54,476 nucleotides of DNA from an uncultured Lachnospiraceae bacterium (GTDB lineage Bacteria; Bacillota; Clostridia; Lachnospirales; Lachnospiraceae), in NCBI GenBank assembly GCA_947589315.1, contig CANPZE010000018.1, positions 1-54,476 on the forward strand. Direction: 5' to 3'. The translations under genes and the position numbers were made by a program. Of the stretch, positions 1 through 9,000 are shown one piece after another. Numbering within the stretch: position 1 is the first letter of the stretch; each line of letters opens with the position of its first letter. Below the pieces are notes generated by a model. The model saw nothing but the letters and a program-made list of their open reading frames with translations. It was not told where the DNA came from and searched no databases.

Positions 1-1991
1 ATCCGGTCCGGCAGCTTCTCCCAGCCCTGTTTTAACAGGAAAAGGCGTCCTCCGAAAGCGGGAGCGAGCATCAGCTCCCAGATCGAAACATCGAAGGTAT
101 ATGACGTCTTTTGCAAGACGGCTTCCCCGCAGCCATATTGCCGGTACATCCACTCCAGCCGGCACATCAGGGAATACATGCTGATCTCTACTGCCTTTGG
201 CAGGCCTCTGGAACCGGAGGTATACATCAAATATGCCCTCTGCTTCTTTAACGCCTTCCGGGAATACTTCCTCTCCCGGTCTTTCTCGCCGCGCTGCACC
301 GCATCCGTCTCCGGCATCCGATCGATCTCCGCTAATTCCTTCGGTCCCACTGCCAGGCTGCAGCCGGACAGGAGCTTCTGTCTCCTGGCCGCCGACTCAT
401 TCACAGCGACAGGCAAAAACGCCGCCCCAACGTGCTGTATCGCAAAAAGCAGCAGGGGAAGCCGGACGGAACGCTCTGCGCACACGCCTACGATGCTCCC
501 GTCTCCGATCCCCAGCTCCTGAAGCCAATCCACCGCACGGTAGAACCAGGAGAGAACCTGCTCTTCCTTCCAGGCCTCGCCGCCGTCCCAAAACACCACC
601 GCATCTCTTCCTGAACGGATCCCGTCCAGGCATCGGCGGATCAGCCTCTGCGCCGGAGGCACATCAGGCTTCACCGGCGCAGAGCTGTTTACCAGCCGGT
701 AAGCCTCCCTGTCTTTCTCCGACAGCAGGGTAAGCTGTTCCCACCGGCTGCCATTGCAAATCTGCTCCGCAAGGGACAGCCACCGGTCTGCCAGCCGTTT
801 TGCAGACTCCCGGCCATAACATTCTGTTTGATAATATATTTCTAAAGACGGATGCTCTCCGCCGTCATTGATCCACACTCTCAGCGGCGTATCGATACAG
901 CCGCAGAATACCTCCCAATATTCCCGGTCTTCTTCTATTTCTATCTCCATGCTGCCAGGATAATAGGACAGCAGGATATCAAAGGACAGATCTGCCTCCG
1001 GCTCTATCCTTTGCAATTCATCCAATGCATAGCAGGCATAGCGCAAACTCACCAGGAACTGTTCGTCCAAGCCGGCGCACTGTTCCCACAGCTCCCCTTC
1101 CTTCCGGTCAAACGCAATGGGAACGGCTCTTCCAAAAAGCCCCGCTACATCGCAGTACTGCCTGCGCCGGTATGACGTCATCCTTCCCGCCACCCCATGG
1201 GATACGCCTTTACGAAGGCAAAGCTCTGCAAATACAGCCATATACCAGATACTCTCGACAGAAAGATGCTTTTCTCTCGCAAAATCATGAAGCTTCTGAT
1301 ACAGGTCTTTGGCAATGCCCACCCGGATCTTATCCGCCGATGACGACAGGCGTTCCGGATGATCCAGCCAGCTTCGCTGCGTCCATCTTCCCTCTGTATC
1401 TGTAAAATATCTCCCCAGCCAGCGTCTTGCCTGTTCTGCTGATGCGGTCTTTTCCTCTCCTTTGGAGAGCAATTCCAAATATCTCCTATCCGGAACGATC
1501 TTATCCCGCCATTGTCCATATCCGGCTCTGCCGATCTGGCTGAGCGCATCCCTTTGCCAGCGGATCAGCATCAGAACAGACGCCCTGTCCATGATCATAT
1601 GATGGAATTTCTCGCAGCCGTACCAGCTCCCATCCCCAAAGTGGAATATGGCGAAGCGGCACAGGCGCGTTCCATCCGGAAGCGGCTTCTCCATCCAGCT
1701 TCGGATGCGCTTCTCTTTATCTGGCGTCTCTGTCTCCGGGCGTTCATATACAGGAACTTTGGCTTCTGTCTCCTCCGCCTCCCCTAGCTTTCCCGTGCCA
1801 AGATATGTCAGGCGCAGGGCACCGTGCGCAGCAGGCATGGCGGACAGCATCATGCGGACAGCCGGCAATTCGCTCTCCGAAAAGAAAAAATACCCGCCCA
1901 ACAGGCAAAGCTGCTTCTCCGGATACGAAAACATCATATTCTCAATATTCTTTTGTGCCGTCAATAAAGGATATTGTCTTGCCTCATCCAT
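1..1991 (-). CDS. Nonribosomal peptide synthetase, N-terminal part (C-A), cut by window edge
   Basis: The reading frame is open from an ATG at 1991 to the left edge (about 663 codons), so the C-terminus is missing. AGGAGG lies about 12 nt upstream of the ATG. Residues about 1-450 are a condensation domain whose core motif reads HHMIMDR (H130, H131, D135); the usual glycine after the aspartate is arginine. An adenylation domain follows, with the A3 motif YTSGSRGLPK near residue 590 and the A4-like TFDVSIWEL near the edge. By family knowledge the C domain joins a donor acyl or peptidyl group to the amino acid activated by the A domain. The first domain is C with no carrier upstream in the same chain, so the donor probably arrives in trans, possibly the acyl-ACP made by the genes at 2235-6097 (inference). 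It has its own promoter and operator and is divergent from the ACP gene. Confidence 0.93.
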   Translation of the reverse strand, partial: MDEARQYPLLTAQKNIENMMFSYPEKQLCLLGGYFFFSESELPAVRMMLSAMPAAHGALRLTYLGTGKLGEAEETEAKVPVYERPETETPDKEKRIRSWMEKPLPDGTRLCRFAIFHFGDGSWYGCEKFHHMIMDRASVLMLIRWQRDALSQIGRAGYGQWRDKIVPDRRYLELLSKGEEKTASAEQARRWLGRYFTDTEGRWTQRSWLDHPERLSSSADKIRVGIAKDLYQKLHDFAREKHLSVESIWYMAVFAELCLRKGVSHGVAGRMTSYRRRQYCDVAGLFGRAVPIAFDRKEGELWEQCAGLDEQFLVSLRYACYALDELQRIEPEADLSFDILLSYYPGSMEIEIEEDREYWEVFCGCIDTPLRVWINDGGEHPSLEIYYQTECYGRESAKRLADRWLSLAEQICNGSRWEQLTLLSEKDREAYRLVNSSAPVKPDVPPAQRLIRRCLDGIRSGRDAVVFWDGGEAWKEEQVLSWFYRAVDWLQELGIGDGSIVGVCAERSVRLPLLLFAIQHVGAAFLPVAVNESAARRQKLLSGCSLAVGPKELAEIDRMPETDAVQRGEKDRERKYSRKALKKQRAYLMYTSGSRGLPKAVEISMYSLMCRLEWMYRQYGCGEAVLQKTSYTFDVSIWELMLAPAFGGRLFLLKQGWEKLPDR

Positions 1992-2080
1992 TGATGCGTC
2001 CCCCCTCCTTCCCAGGAACTGGCAGATGTCCTGCAGCTGTAAAACGCTACTGTCTGAATCGTTTTTTTATATGCTTTTAA

Positions 2081-2109
2081 AGTATAATTTATAAAAAATT
2101 TCAGTTCAA
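2081..2109 (-). promoter_or_regulatory. Leftward sigma-A-type promoter for the partial NRPS gene
   Basis: On the minus strand, TTGAAC (2109-2104) and TATACT (2086-2081) are separated by exactly 17 bp. The -10 box is about 90 nt upstream of the NRPS start codon. The -35 box lies 5 bp from the edge of the TTGCGC-N16-GCGCAA element, the usual place for an activator site. Promoter activity is inferred from the boxes alone. Confidence 0.68.
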
Positions 2110-2114
2110 TAAAT

Positions 2115-2142
2115 TTGCGCAAGATGATTTTATACGGCGCAA
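2115..2142. promoter_or_regulatory. Shared operator, copy 1 (TTGCGC-N16-GCGCAA)
   Basis: TTGCGC at 2115-2120 and GCGCAA at 2137-2142 flank 16 bp containing ATGATTT. The surrounding 37 bp (2106-2142) match 26441-26477 at 29 of 37 positions, with the same half-site spacing and the same 5-bp distance to a leftward -35 box. The GCGC cores repeat with a 20-bp period, about two helical turns. This fits a dimeric regulator, and the LytTR protein at 27957-28667 is the obvious candidate (inference). The GCGC core differs from the best-known AgrA/ComE boxes, so the assignment rests on context. Confidence 0.6.
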
Positions 2143-2172
2143 AACGAAAACTGATTTCTCAGATTCTTTTCC

Positions 2173-2201
2173 TTGCATAACCATGCTAAATAGATTATAA
2201 T
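2173..2201 (+). promoter_or_regulatory. Rightward promoter for the ACP/KS-CLF/KR operon
   Basis: TTGCAT (2173-2178) and a perfect TATAAT (2196-2201) are separated by 17 bp. The predicted transcript starts near 2208, about 27 nt before the ACP start codon. It is divergent from the leftward NRPS promoter, with the shared operator between them, 30 bp upstream of this -35 box. Confidence 0.72.
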
Positions 2202-2234
2202 TACCTATATTTTGATGAAATGGAGGCAAGGAAA

Positions 2235-2525
2235 ATGGAAGATACTAATTTAGAGCAGCAGGTCTTTGATATGATCGTAAAGAAAATGGATCTGCAGGAA
2301 ATAGCGGACGAACTTCCCGAGGAAAAATTATCTTACGACACTCCCCTGTTTGAATCTATGGATCCGGACGGGTTGGCATTGGATTCTATCGCCGCGCTGG
2401 AATTAGTCGTATTATTAAAAGAACATTTTGACATAACGGTGCGGGATGAAGATATGTCCAAGCTTACCACCGTATCTAATATCGCAAACTTTATCCGCGA
2501 TGCGAAACAGGAGCCAGGCTTATGA
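2235..2525 (+). CDS. Acyl carrier protein
   Basis: This 96-residue ACP carries the conserved DSxxxLE motif in GLALDSIAALELV. Ser51 is the predicted 4'-phosphopantetheine site on which the acyl chain is carried. An in-frame ATG at 2220 exists, but it overlaps the GGAGG ribosome site that is ideally spaced (8 nt) before the ATG at 2235, so the latter is chosen. It is the first gene of a three-gene operon with KS-CLF (overlapping by 4 nt) and KR. The context makes it the carrier of a dedicated type II PKS rather than the housekeeping fatty-acid ACP: it has its own promoter, shares a regulatory region with an NRPS, and has a divergent length and sequence. No phosphopantetheinyl transferase gene is visible in the window. 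Confidence 0.9.
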   Translation: MEDTNLEQQVFDMIVKKMDLQEIADELPEEKLSYDTPLFESMDPDGLALDSIAALELVVLLKEHFDITVRDEDMSKLTTVSNIANFIRDAKQEPGL

Positions 2526-4819
2526 GAAAAGAGCAGATCGTTGTAACAGGCATGGGTGCCGTTACATCTAACGGAGCTAACGTAACAGAATTCTTTCAAC
2601 ACAGCATGACAGGACAGAGGGGGATCACTGATTCACCCTGTCCTGTTTTTGACACAAGTAAACTTCTCACCCAATTCTGGGGCAAGGCGGACAGCTTTTG
2701 CGGATACGATCCGGCTTCGTTCCACACGGACCGGGCGACAGCCCTGGCACAGCAGGCGGCGTCTGAAGCTATGGAAGACGCTTCCATTACCAGGCAGGAG
2801 CTGCGGGACATGGGAAGCTGCGCCGCCTTGATCCTGGGTTCTCTCAGCTATGACGATTACCCCATTGCCAACGCTGCAGCAGGCGGAGCGGATGTGCGGA
2901 ATGGCCAGGACGGGCAGGATGCAGATGCGCAGGACGGCCACAGCAAACAGTATATGGAACATATCGGCCACCCTTCTTCTTATGCGCTGGCGATGAAAGA
3001 CTTCTTCGGCGTTGCCGGGGCGTGTTACGATTTTTCCTCCGCCTGTTCTTCCGGCACTGCAGCTATCGGCTGCGCAGCAGACCTCATTCGATCCGGCCAA
3101 TGCGACATCGCTATTGTCTGCGGTACAGATGCGCTGTCGCCGATGGTCGCTTGCGGCTTTCACAGCCTGAAAGCCCTCAGTTCGCATTTATGCCTGCCTC
3201 TTGATGAAAACAGGGACGGGATCAATATCGGTGAGGGAAGCGGCGTCCTGATCATGGAATCCGCCTCTCATGCCGCCATGCGCCATGCTGACGCCTATGC
3301 CGAGTGCGTCAGCGTTTCTACCGGCAATGAAGCGTTCCATATCACTAGCCCGGATACCACGGCGGACGGCTTTTACCGCTCGATGAAGACGGCGCTGGAT
3401 CATGCGCACCTTTCTCCGGAAGATATTGATTATGTCAACTTACACGGAACCGGTACGCCCATCAACGATGCCACAGAACTGACGGCGCTGAACCGCCTGT
3501 ACGAGACGGCGGACCGGCGTCCTTATCTGTCGTCCCTAAAGACGCTGATCGGCCATTGTATGGGAGCGGCGGGAACCTTGGAAGCTATCATGACCGTCTT
3601 ATGCCTTACCCGGCAAGAATTTCTGCCGGCTCACCATGTCAAACAGCCGCTGAAAGAATTGGGCGGATTTTCCATCGTCCCGCCGGAAAGAGGAAGCAGG
3701 CTGCAATATGCGCTCTCCAATTCCTTTGCTTTCGCCGGCAATACCGCCAGCGTCATCTTTGGACAGACCGGGGAGAGACAGACTCTATCTGGTACAGAAG
3801 CAGACCGGGCGAATGCATTGGCTGAGACAGAGACAGACGTGGCAGATACATCGGCTGAGATTCCGGTATGGATCAACGGCATCGGCGTCCTGACGCCGCA
3901 GATCCCGGATATCGCCCAGTGGAAGAACATACTCGGCGAAGACCTCTCCTGCGATGAACAGCCCCAGCCGATCTCTGCTCCCCTTCCAGGCATCCCCGCC
4001 AAAAAAGTGCGCGGGGCGAACCATCTTTCCCGCCTGGTCCTCTCCTCCGCCTTGCAGGCGGAACAGGACAGCGGGCTTTGCCATGACGAATGGGAGCAGG
4101 AACAGATCGGAACCTTTTTTTCTTCTGCTTTTGGCGCTGTGTCAGAACGTCTGGCATATGAGAAAACGGTCTCGCAAGGCGAACCGGATCTATGCAGCCC
4201 CACGGTATTTGCCAATATCTCGCCAAATGCGCCTTTGGGACATTTATGCGTCAATTTACATTGCAAGGGGCCAAGCGCAAGTTTTCACGGCGCTTCCCCA
4301 CTGACGCCATCGATCCTTTCTTTGAAAAACGGCTTCTGCCAGAGCGTATTGAGCTGCATGGCGGAGGAATACGAACCGTTAATGGAAAAAGCCTATGGGA
4401 AAACCTACCAGGAAAGCGGCGTGACTTTGCTCTTACAGAATCAGAAGACGGAGCATTCTTATTGCCGGATAGCAGAAACGACTACCTGCGACATGCACAG
4501 CCCAGGGGCATTCCGGCCTGTATCCAGCAAACCGGAGCTCATCCTCGTCTGCGGCGCCAGCTCCCTGACCGAAGAGATGCAGGACGCATTGCGATCCCAT
4601 TACAGCGGCACGCCTCTGTTCTCTACAGATGCGGTACTTGGACGCTTAGCCGGCAGCTCATGCTACGCCAATATCGCTCTTGCCGCTGTCTGCCTGAAAG
4701 AACAGAGCCTGCCCCCGGCAATCCTGACAGAAGGCAGGCAGCCGATCACTTCTATTTTAGCGGTAGGATCTGACTCTTGCGAAAATCTTCATCAGGTTTT
4801 ATTAACCGGCACAAATTGA
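2522..4819 (+). CDS. Ketosynthase fused to a chain-length-factor-like domain
   Basis: This 765-residue protein contains two thiolase-fold halves. Residues about 1-420 form a complete FabF-like ketosynthase with the catalytic triad Cys175 (SACSSGTAAIG), His308 (LHGTGTPIND) and His345 (LIGHCMGAAG), plus an Asp/Gly/Gln-rich insertion near residue 130. Residues about 440-765 restart with a second KS-type N-terminus (VWINGIGVL). They keep a degenerate core, but the active-site region reads GPSASFHGASPL with no cysteine, as in chain-length factors and the ketoacyl-synt_2 proteins of aryl-polyene clusters. By family knowledge, KS and CLF normally form a heterodimer that condenses malonyl-ACP units and sets chain length. 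Here they appear covalently joined. The gene overlaps the ACP gene by 4 nt (ATGA), with AGGAG upstream. Confidence 0.88.
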   Translation: MRKEQIVVTGMGAVTSNGANVTEFFQHSMTGQRGITDSPCPVFDTSKLLTQFWGKADSFCGYDPASFHTDRATALAQQAASEAMEDASITRQELRDMGSCAALILGSLSYDDYPIANAAAGGADVRNGQDGQDADAQDGHSKQYMEHIGHPSSYALAMKDFFGVAGACYDFSSACSSGTAAIGCAADLIRSGQCDIAIVCGTDALSPMVACGFHSLKALSSHLCLPLDENRDGINIGEGSGVLIMESASHAAMRHADAYAECVSVSTGNEAFHITSPDTTADGFYRSMKTALDHAHLSPEDIDYVNLHGTGTPINDATELTALNRLYETADRRPYLSSLKTLIGHCMGAAGTLEAIMTVLCLTRQEFLPAHHVKQPLKELGGFSIVPPERGSRLQYALSNSFAFAGNTASVIFGQTGERQTLSGTEADRANALAETETDVADTSAEIPVWINGIGVLTPQIPDIAQWKNILGEDLSCDEQPQPISAPLPGIPAKKVRGANHLSRLVLSSALQAEQDSGLCHDEWEQEQIGTFFSSAFGAVSERLAYEKTVSQGEPDLCSPTVFANISPNAPLGHLCVNLHCKGPSASFHGASPLTPSILSLKNGFCQSVLSCMAEEYEPLMEKAYGKTYQESGVTLLLQNQKTEHSYCRIAETTTCDMHSPGAFRPVSSKPELILVCGASSLTEEMQDALRSHYSGTPLFSTDAVLGRLAGSSCYANIALAAVCLKEQSLPPAILTEGRQPITSILAVGSDSCENLHQVLLTGTN

Positions 4820-4832
4820 AAAGTAAAATGCA

Positions 4833-4850
4833 AAGCGAATACATTCGCTT
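4833..4850 (+). other. Perfect 8-bp inverted repeat between KS-CLF and KR genes
   Basis: AAGCGAAT and ATTCGCTT flank a 2-nt centre in the 46-nt gap between the KS-CLF stop and the ketoreductase start, immediately before the GGGGA ribosome site. No T-run follows, so it is not a standard terminator. It could shape translation or mRNA stability, but no function can be assigned from sequence. Confidence 0.4.
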
Positions 4851-4865
4851 AGAATGGGGATTAGT

Positions 4866-5621
4866 ATGAATAAAATCACACCTCTCTTGGAGGGCAAAAA
4901 GATCATTATCCTGGGAGGCGGCCGGGGAATCGGGCGCGCCACTGTGACGGAATGTCTGGCTCAAGGCGCCGCCGTTGGCTGTACATGGCGCACCTCCCAG
5001 TCTGCTATCAAGGAGCTGGCAGACATCGCTTCCTCTGAGGGAAAGACTTTCTATGATACGCAGATGGATATCTGCGACAAAGCTTCCGTTGACCGGGGGA
5101 TCGATTTCCTGATAAGCTCTCTCGGAGGCATAGACGTGCTGATCAATTGCACCGGCATCACCAAAGATAAAGCGTTTCCTTTCCTGGATCCGGACAGCTG
5201 GGACCAGGTCATACAAACGAATCTGACCGGCGCTTACTATGCGGTTCACAAGGTACTGCTGCCCATGGTCAGCAATAAAGGCGGCGCGATATTAAATCTT
5301 GGTTCTGTCAGCGCCGCCGCAGGCGTGCCGGGACAGGCCAACTACGCCGCTTCCAAGGCGGGACTGACCGGGCTGACTAAGGCTTTGTCAAAGGAACTCG
5401 GGTCCTATCATATCCGGATCAATTCTGTTGCACCGGGCTACGTAAAGACTGATATGACAGCGCAAATGCCAGAAAAGCTCCTGGCACAGGCGATAGACCG
5501 GATCCCGCTGAAACGCATGGCGGAACCGGAAGAGATCGCCCATGTCCTGGCATTCCTGGCAAGCGATATGGCAAGCTATATTAATGGACAGACCATCACC
5601 GTAGACGGAGGCCTTCTCTGA
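4866..5621 (+). CDS. 3-ketoacyl-ACP reductase, FabG-like SDR
   Basis: A classical short-chain dehydrogenase of 251 residues. The NAD(P)-binding motif GGGRGIG is at 17-23, the catalytic residues are Asn119, Ser147, Tyr160 and Lys164 (YAASK), and a C-terminal INGQTITVDGGLL is typical of FabG. It should reduce the beta-keto group on ACP-bound chains made by the neighbouring KS-CLF. An upstream in-frame ATG at 4854 overlaps the likely ribosome site GGGGA, so the ATG at 4866 is preferred. It is the last gene of the rightward operon, convergent with the dehydratase gene. No enoyl reductase is found nearby, which fits an unsaturated (polyene) product rather than a saturated fatty acid (inference). 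Confidence 0.9.
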   Translation: MNKITPLLEGKKIIILGGGRGIGRATVTECLAQGAAVGCTWRTSQSAIKELADIASSEGKTFYDTQMDICDKASVDRGIDFLISSLGGIDVLINCTGITKDKAFPFLDPDSWDQVIQTNLTGAYYAVHKVLLPMVSNKGGAILNLGSVSAAAGVPGQANYAASKAGLTGLTKALSKELGSYHIRINSVAPGYVKTDMTAQMPEKLLAQAIDRIPLKRMAEPEEIAHVLAFLASDMASYINGQTITVDGGLL

Positions 5622-5634
5622 TTCCAAGGCCTCC
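5607..5634. terminator. Hairpin between convergent KR and dehydratase genes
   Basis: GGAGGCCTT (5607-5615) and AAGGCCTCC (5626-5634) form a perfect 9-bp stem with a 10-nt loop, overlapping the end of the ketoreductase gene and lying in the 38-nt gap between convergent genes. There is no clear T-run on either side, so it may be a bidirectional transcription barrier rather than a standard intrinsic terminator. Confidence 0.45.
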
Positions 5635-5659
5635 CTACCCATTTGCAGCATCCTGCTTC

Positions 5660-6097
5660 CTACGACATATAAAGAATCATGACGGCAGTCGCTTTCCCAT
5701 CCTCTTCGTCCTCAGAGCCTTTGATCTCATTCCCCTGTCGGCGGATCTGGCTTGTGCACCTTACTTTTGCCAGATTCCCTATGGCTAATTCCACTTCAAC
5801 CTCTGTCACGATGGCATCACCCGGTTCTGGCAGCCAGGGGACCTTTGCCGTCTCTATCCCGGCAAGATACGTCTCAGCGCTTTTTGAATTGCGGTAGCCA
5901 AAGAGGGCGGACGCCGACTGCGCCATATTCTCCAGCATATAAGAGGCCGATGCCGTAAGGCAGTCCCCCTCCGTCACTTTTCGCACCGTGCATATCCTTT
6001 CTCTCGACAGCTCCAAGATGCGGTCTATCATCAAAAAAGGCTGCCGCTGCGGCATGAAATCTAACATATTGATTCCCATTTTCAGCTTATTCCCCAT
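5660..6097 (-). CDS. 3-hydroxyacyl-ACP dehydratase-like hotdog protein
   Basis: A 145-residue hotdog-fold protein. The N-terminal motif MPQRQPFLMID (residues 15-25) has Gln17 where FabZ has its catalytic His (PHRYPF). The second conserved segment, LENMAQSASALFGY, keeps the acidic residue Glu56. Gln at this place is, as I recall, typical of the dehydratases in flexirubin/dialkylresorcinol and aryl-polyene clusters, so it need not mean loss of function. Its role would be to dehydrate the 3-hydroxyacyl-ACP left by the FabG-like KR. The C-terminus carries an acidic insertion (GSEDEEDGK). It overlaps the NRPS stop by 11 nt, so it is translationally coupled to the long leftward operon although its PKS partners are on the other strand. 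Internal ATGs at residues 7 and 11 are alternative starts. Confidence 0.78.
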   Translation of the reverse strand: MGNKLKMGINMLDFMPQRQPFLMIDRILELSRERICTVRKVTEGDCLTASASYMLENMAQSASALFGYRNSKSAETYLAGIETAKVPWLPEPGDAIVTEVEVELAIGNLAKVRCTSQIRRQGNEIKGSEDEEDGKATAVMILYMS

Positions 6098-9000
6098 TCT
6101 CTTTATAGCATTGCCTGATCCAGCCGCTGATCTCCCGCTTGTATTTCTGTAGATAGACCAGATGCTCTTCGCTTGTTCCCGGTATCAGGCGCATCTTGCT
6201 TTCTCCGGATGTATACGGCTTCCAGCAATTGCTGCCTTTCCCGGCTTTTCCTTCCTCCAAAGAATTGCCACCTGACAGATTACAAACATAAATCGGGCAG
6301 CTCACCTTTCCATCTATTTTCAACGGATTGGCGATATTCTGCCATGCGACCAGGTAAGAGATCTTCTCTGCCTGCGACCATTCTTTCCTCTCTTTTTCTT
6401 CTAAGCCTGCGATTTGAAGCGCCTCCTGTCTGCTTGGCTCTTCTTCATCGTCCCGATGCGGTTCGGATTCCAGCATGAAAACTGCACCGGGGTGATCGCC
6501 CTGTTTTTCCAGTCGTTGGGCGATCAGGAAAGATGCGCTTCCGCCCTGGGAATATCCAACCAAAATATCTCCATCCTTCCAGATCTTCTGAATCTGGCGC
6601 CAATAGGCTTCCATCGTTTCTTCCCACTGCTCCGGCGGATTCTCTTCTATCTGCGCAAGCTCTTCATCCGACAGCTTTTGAAATTTGCCGTACTTCATAT
6701 CGTTTAGCCCATAGACGGTCCCTTCCCACTCTAATTCTTGCAAAAGCTCGCTGTAGCACAGGGACAGCCCTCCGGACGGCGGCAGGCAGATCAGCGCCGG
6801 AACGGCGTCTTCTTTCTTTCCCTTCCAAAGCACGTGCGGCCGTCTCTCCTCTAGCTGCGCTTCCTGTGCGCCTGACAGCTTTTCGCCCAGCAATCTCGGC
6901 GTATCGCAGGCAAAAATATCTTCTACGGCGACATGGTGATCGGCTAAAGCAGATACCAGCCGCATCACGTCAATAGAATTACCGCCCAGCTCAAAGAAGG
7001 AATCATTCCTGCCTACGGAATCATTGCCTAAAATCTCCTCATACAAGCCGGCGATCTTCTTCTCCATATCCGTCTTTGGCTCTTCGTATTCATGCGTGCT
7101 CTTCCGTACCGGCACTTCCAGCGCCCTCACGTCAAGCTTTCCGCTCTGGTTCAAAGGTATCGCGGGAAGCTGCACGATAGCATCCGGGATCATGTAATAT
7201 GGCATCTTTTTCTTTAATTCCGCCAGAATCTCCCCTTCATCCGCTGTTATGCCATCCCCGCAGACAATATATGCCGCCAGGGTGTCCTGTCCTCCGTCCC
7301 TGAAGCAGACGACTTCCGCTTCCTCGATCTGCGGCAGGTCACAGAGATGATGCTGTATCTCCGCCAGCTCAATACGGTATCCCCGCAGCTTGATCTGGCT
7401 GTCCATCCTGCCCTCAAAGAATATCGCTCCATTCTCCAAGTATTTTCCGATGTCGCCGGTCCGGTACATCCTGCCCTCCCCTAATGGGTTTTTGACAAAA
7501 CTTTTCTCCGTCTGCTCCGGCTTATTGAGATACTCCCTCGCCAGCCCTTCGCCAGTGATACAGATCTCTCCCTTCATGCCGACTCCGCAAAGTTTCTCTC
7601 CTTGCAAAATATAGATTTTCTTGTTAGGAAGCGGCACGCCGATCGGAACGCTTCCCTCTAACGGCCGGTCATAGACAAACGCCGTTGCATTGACCGTTGT
7701 CTCCGTTGGGCCGTACGTATTGACAACAAGGTCTGCGACTGCCCGCCAGCGGTCCAGGATCTCGCGCCGCGCAATGTCCCCTCCGCAGTCCACGAAGCGG
7801 AGCCCATGGAACTGCTCCGGATGGAACGCACCCAGCATTACCGTGGTAGACATCAGTACCGTCACACCCTGCTCGTTGCAATACTCAGCCAGGGCTTCCG
7901 CCGTCCGCATCGTATCCCGGCTGACCAGGCACAATGTCCCGCCGGCTCCCAGCGTATTAAAAATATCCATGACTGACTGGTCAAACACATAATTTGCCAG
8001 CTGAAGCACAACGTCTTCCTTGCAGAAGCCATAAAATTCCATATTAGCATACACCATATTGGTGAGCCCGGCATGCGTGATCACAACGCCCTTGGGGTTG
8101 CCTGTCGTTCCGGATGTATAGATGATATATGCCGCCCGCTTCTCCCACTCCGGCATTGCGGCAAATAGCTGCTCTTCTCTATCCCGTTCCGCCATTCCTT
8201 CGATCGTCTCAAGATCCACGTCATAGATCGGAATGCCAAATTCGCCGGCCATTTCGCCGATCCGCCCGGCATCGCTCTCCGGAACGCTCCTGAGAATGAT
8301 CTCCGGCTTACAGTCGTTTAAGATGTACCGGATCCTGTCGTCAGGATATTGCGGATCTACCGGCACATATGCGGCGCCGGCAAACATAGCTCCGATGACA
8401 GAGACGACCATTTCCAATCCGCGCTGCGCAAAGACTGCCACAAAGCGTTCTTTCCCACAGCCTAATTGGTGCGCCAATTTTTCACAGTCTTCATAAAGCT
8501 GGCCGTACGTCATGCTTTGTCCATAAAACCGTACAGCGATAGCGTCCGGCCTTTTCTGCGCCTCCTCGCGCAGTATCATCGGGAAACTCTTTGGCGGGTA
8601 GATAAGTCTTTTTCCGGAAAAATCTCCCATCATTTCCCGTCTCTCTTCGTCTGTGATCACAGACAGCTCTTCCACTTTCTTGTCCGGATCCTGCGCTATC
8701 TCGCGCACAATATTTTCTATTCTCCGGATCAGGCGGTGCATCTGCTTCTCCGGATACTTCCCGCCATCGTAGAGCATATTTAACGTCAGCGTCTCTCTTT
8801 CCTCGACAAAAAACGCAGCCGGATAATTCGTCTCTTCCCTCAATGTCTCTGCTTCAAAAATGCTTTCTTCTTCTTTTTCTACGAAATAATTTTCGTATAC
8901 AAATAATGTCTGTACCAGCATTTCGCCAAGCCCCGACATGCTTTGTACTTCGGACAGGGACATATCTTCGTATGGCATGGAGGCAAGGGATTTTTCCTGC

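Noticed and set aside
3631-4266. Minus-strand open frame of 211 codons
   Set aside because: It is antisense to the C-terminal half of the KS-CLF gene, is rich in Arg/Cys/Ser and has no ribosome site.
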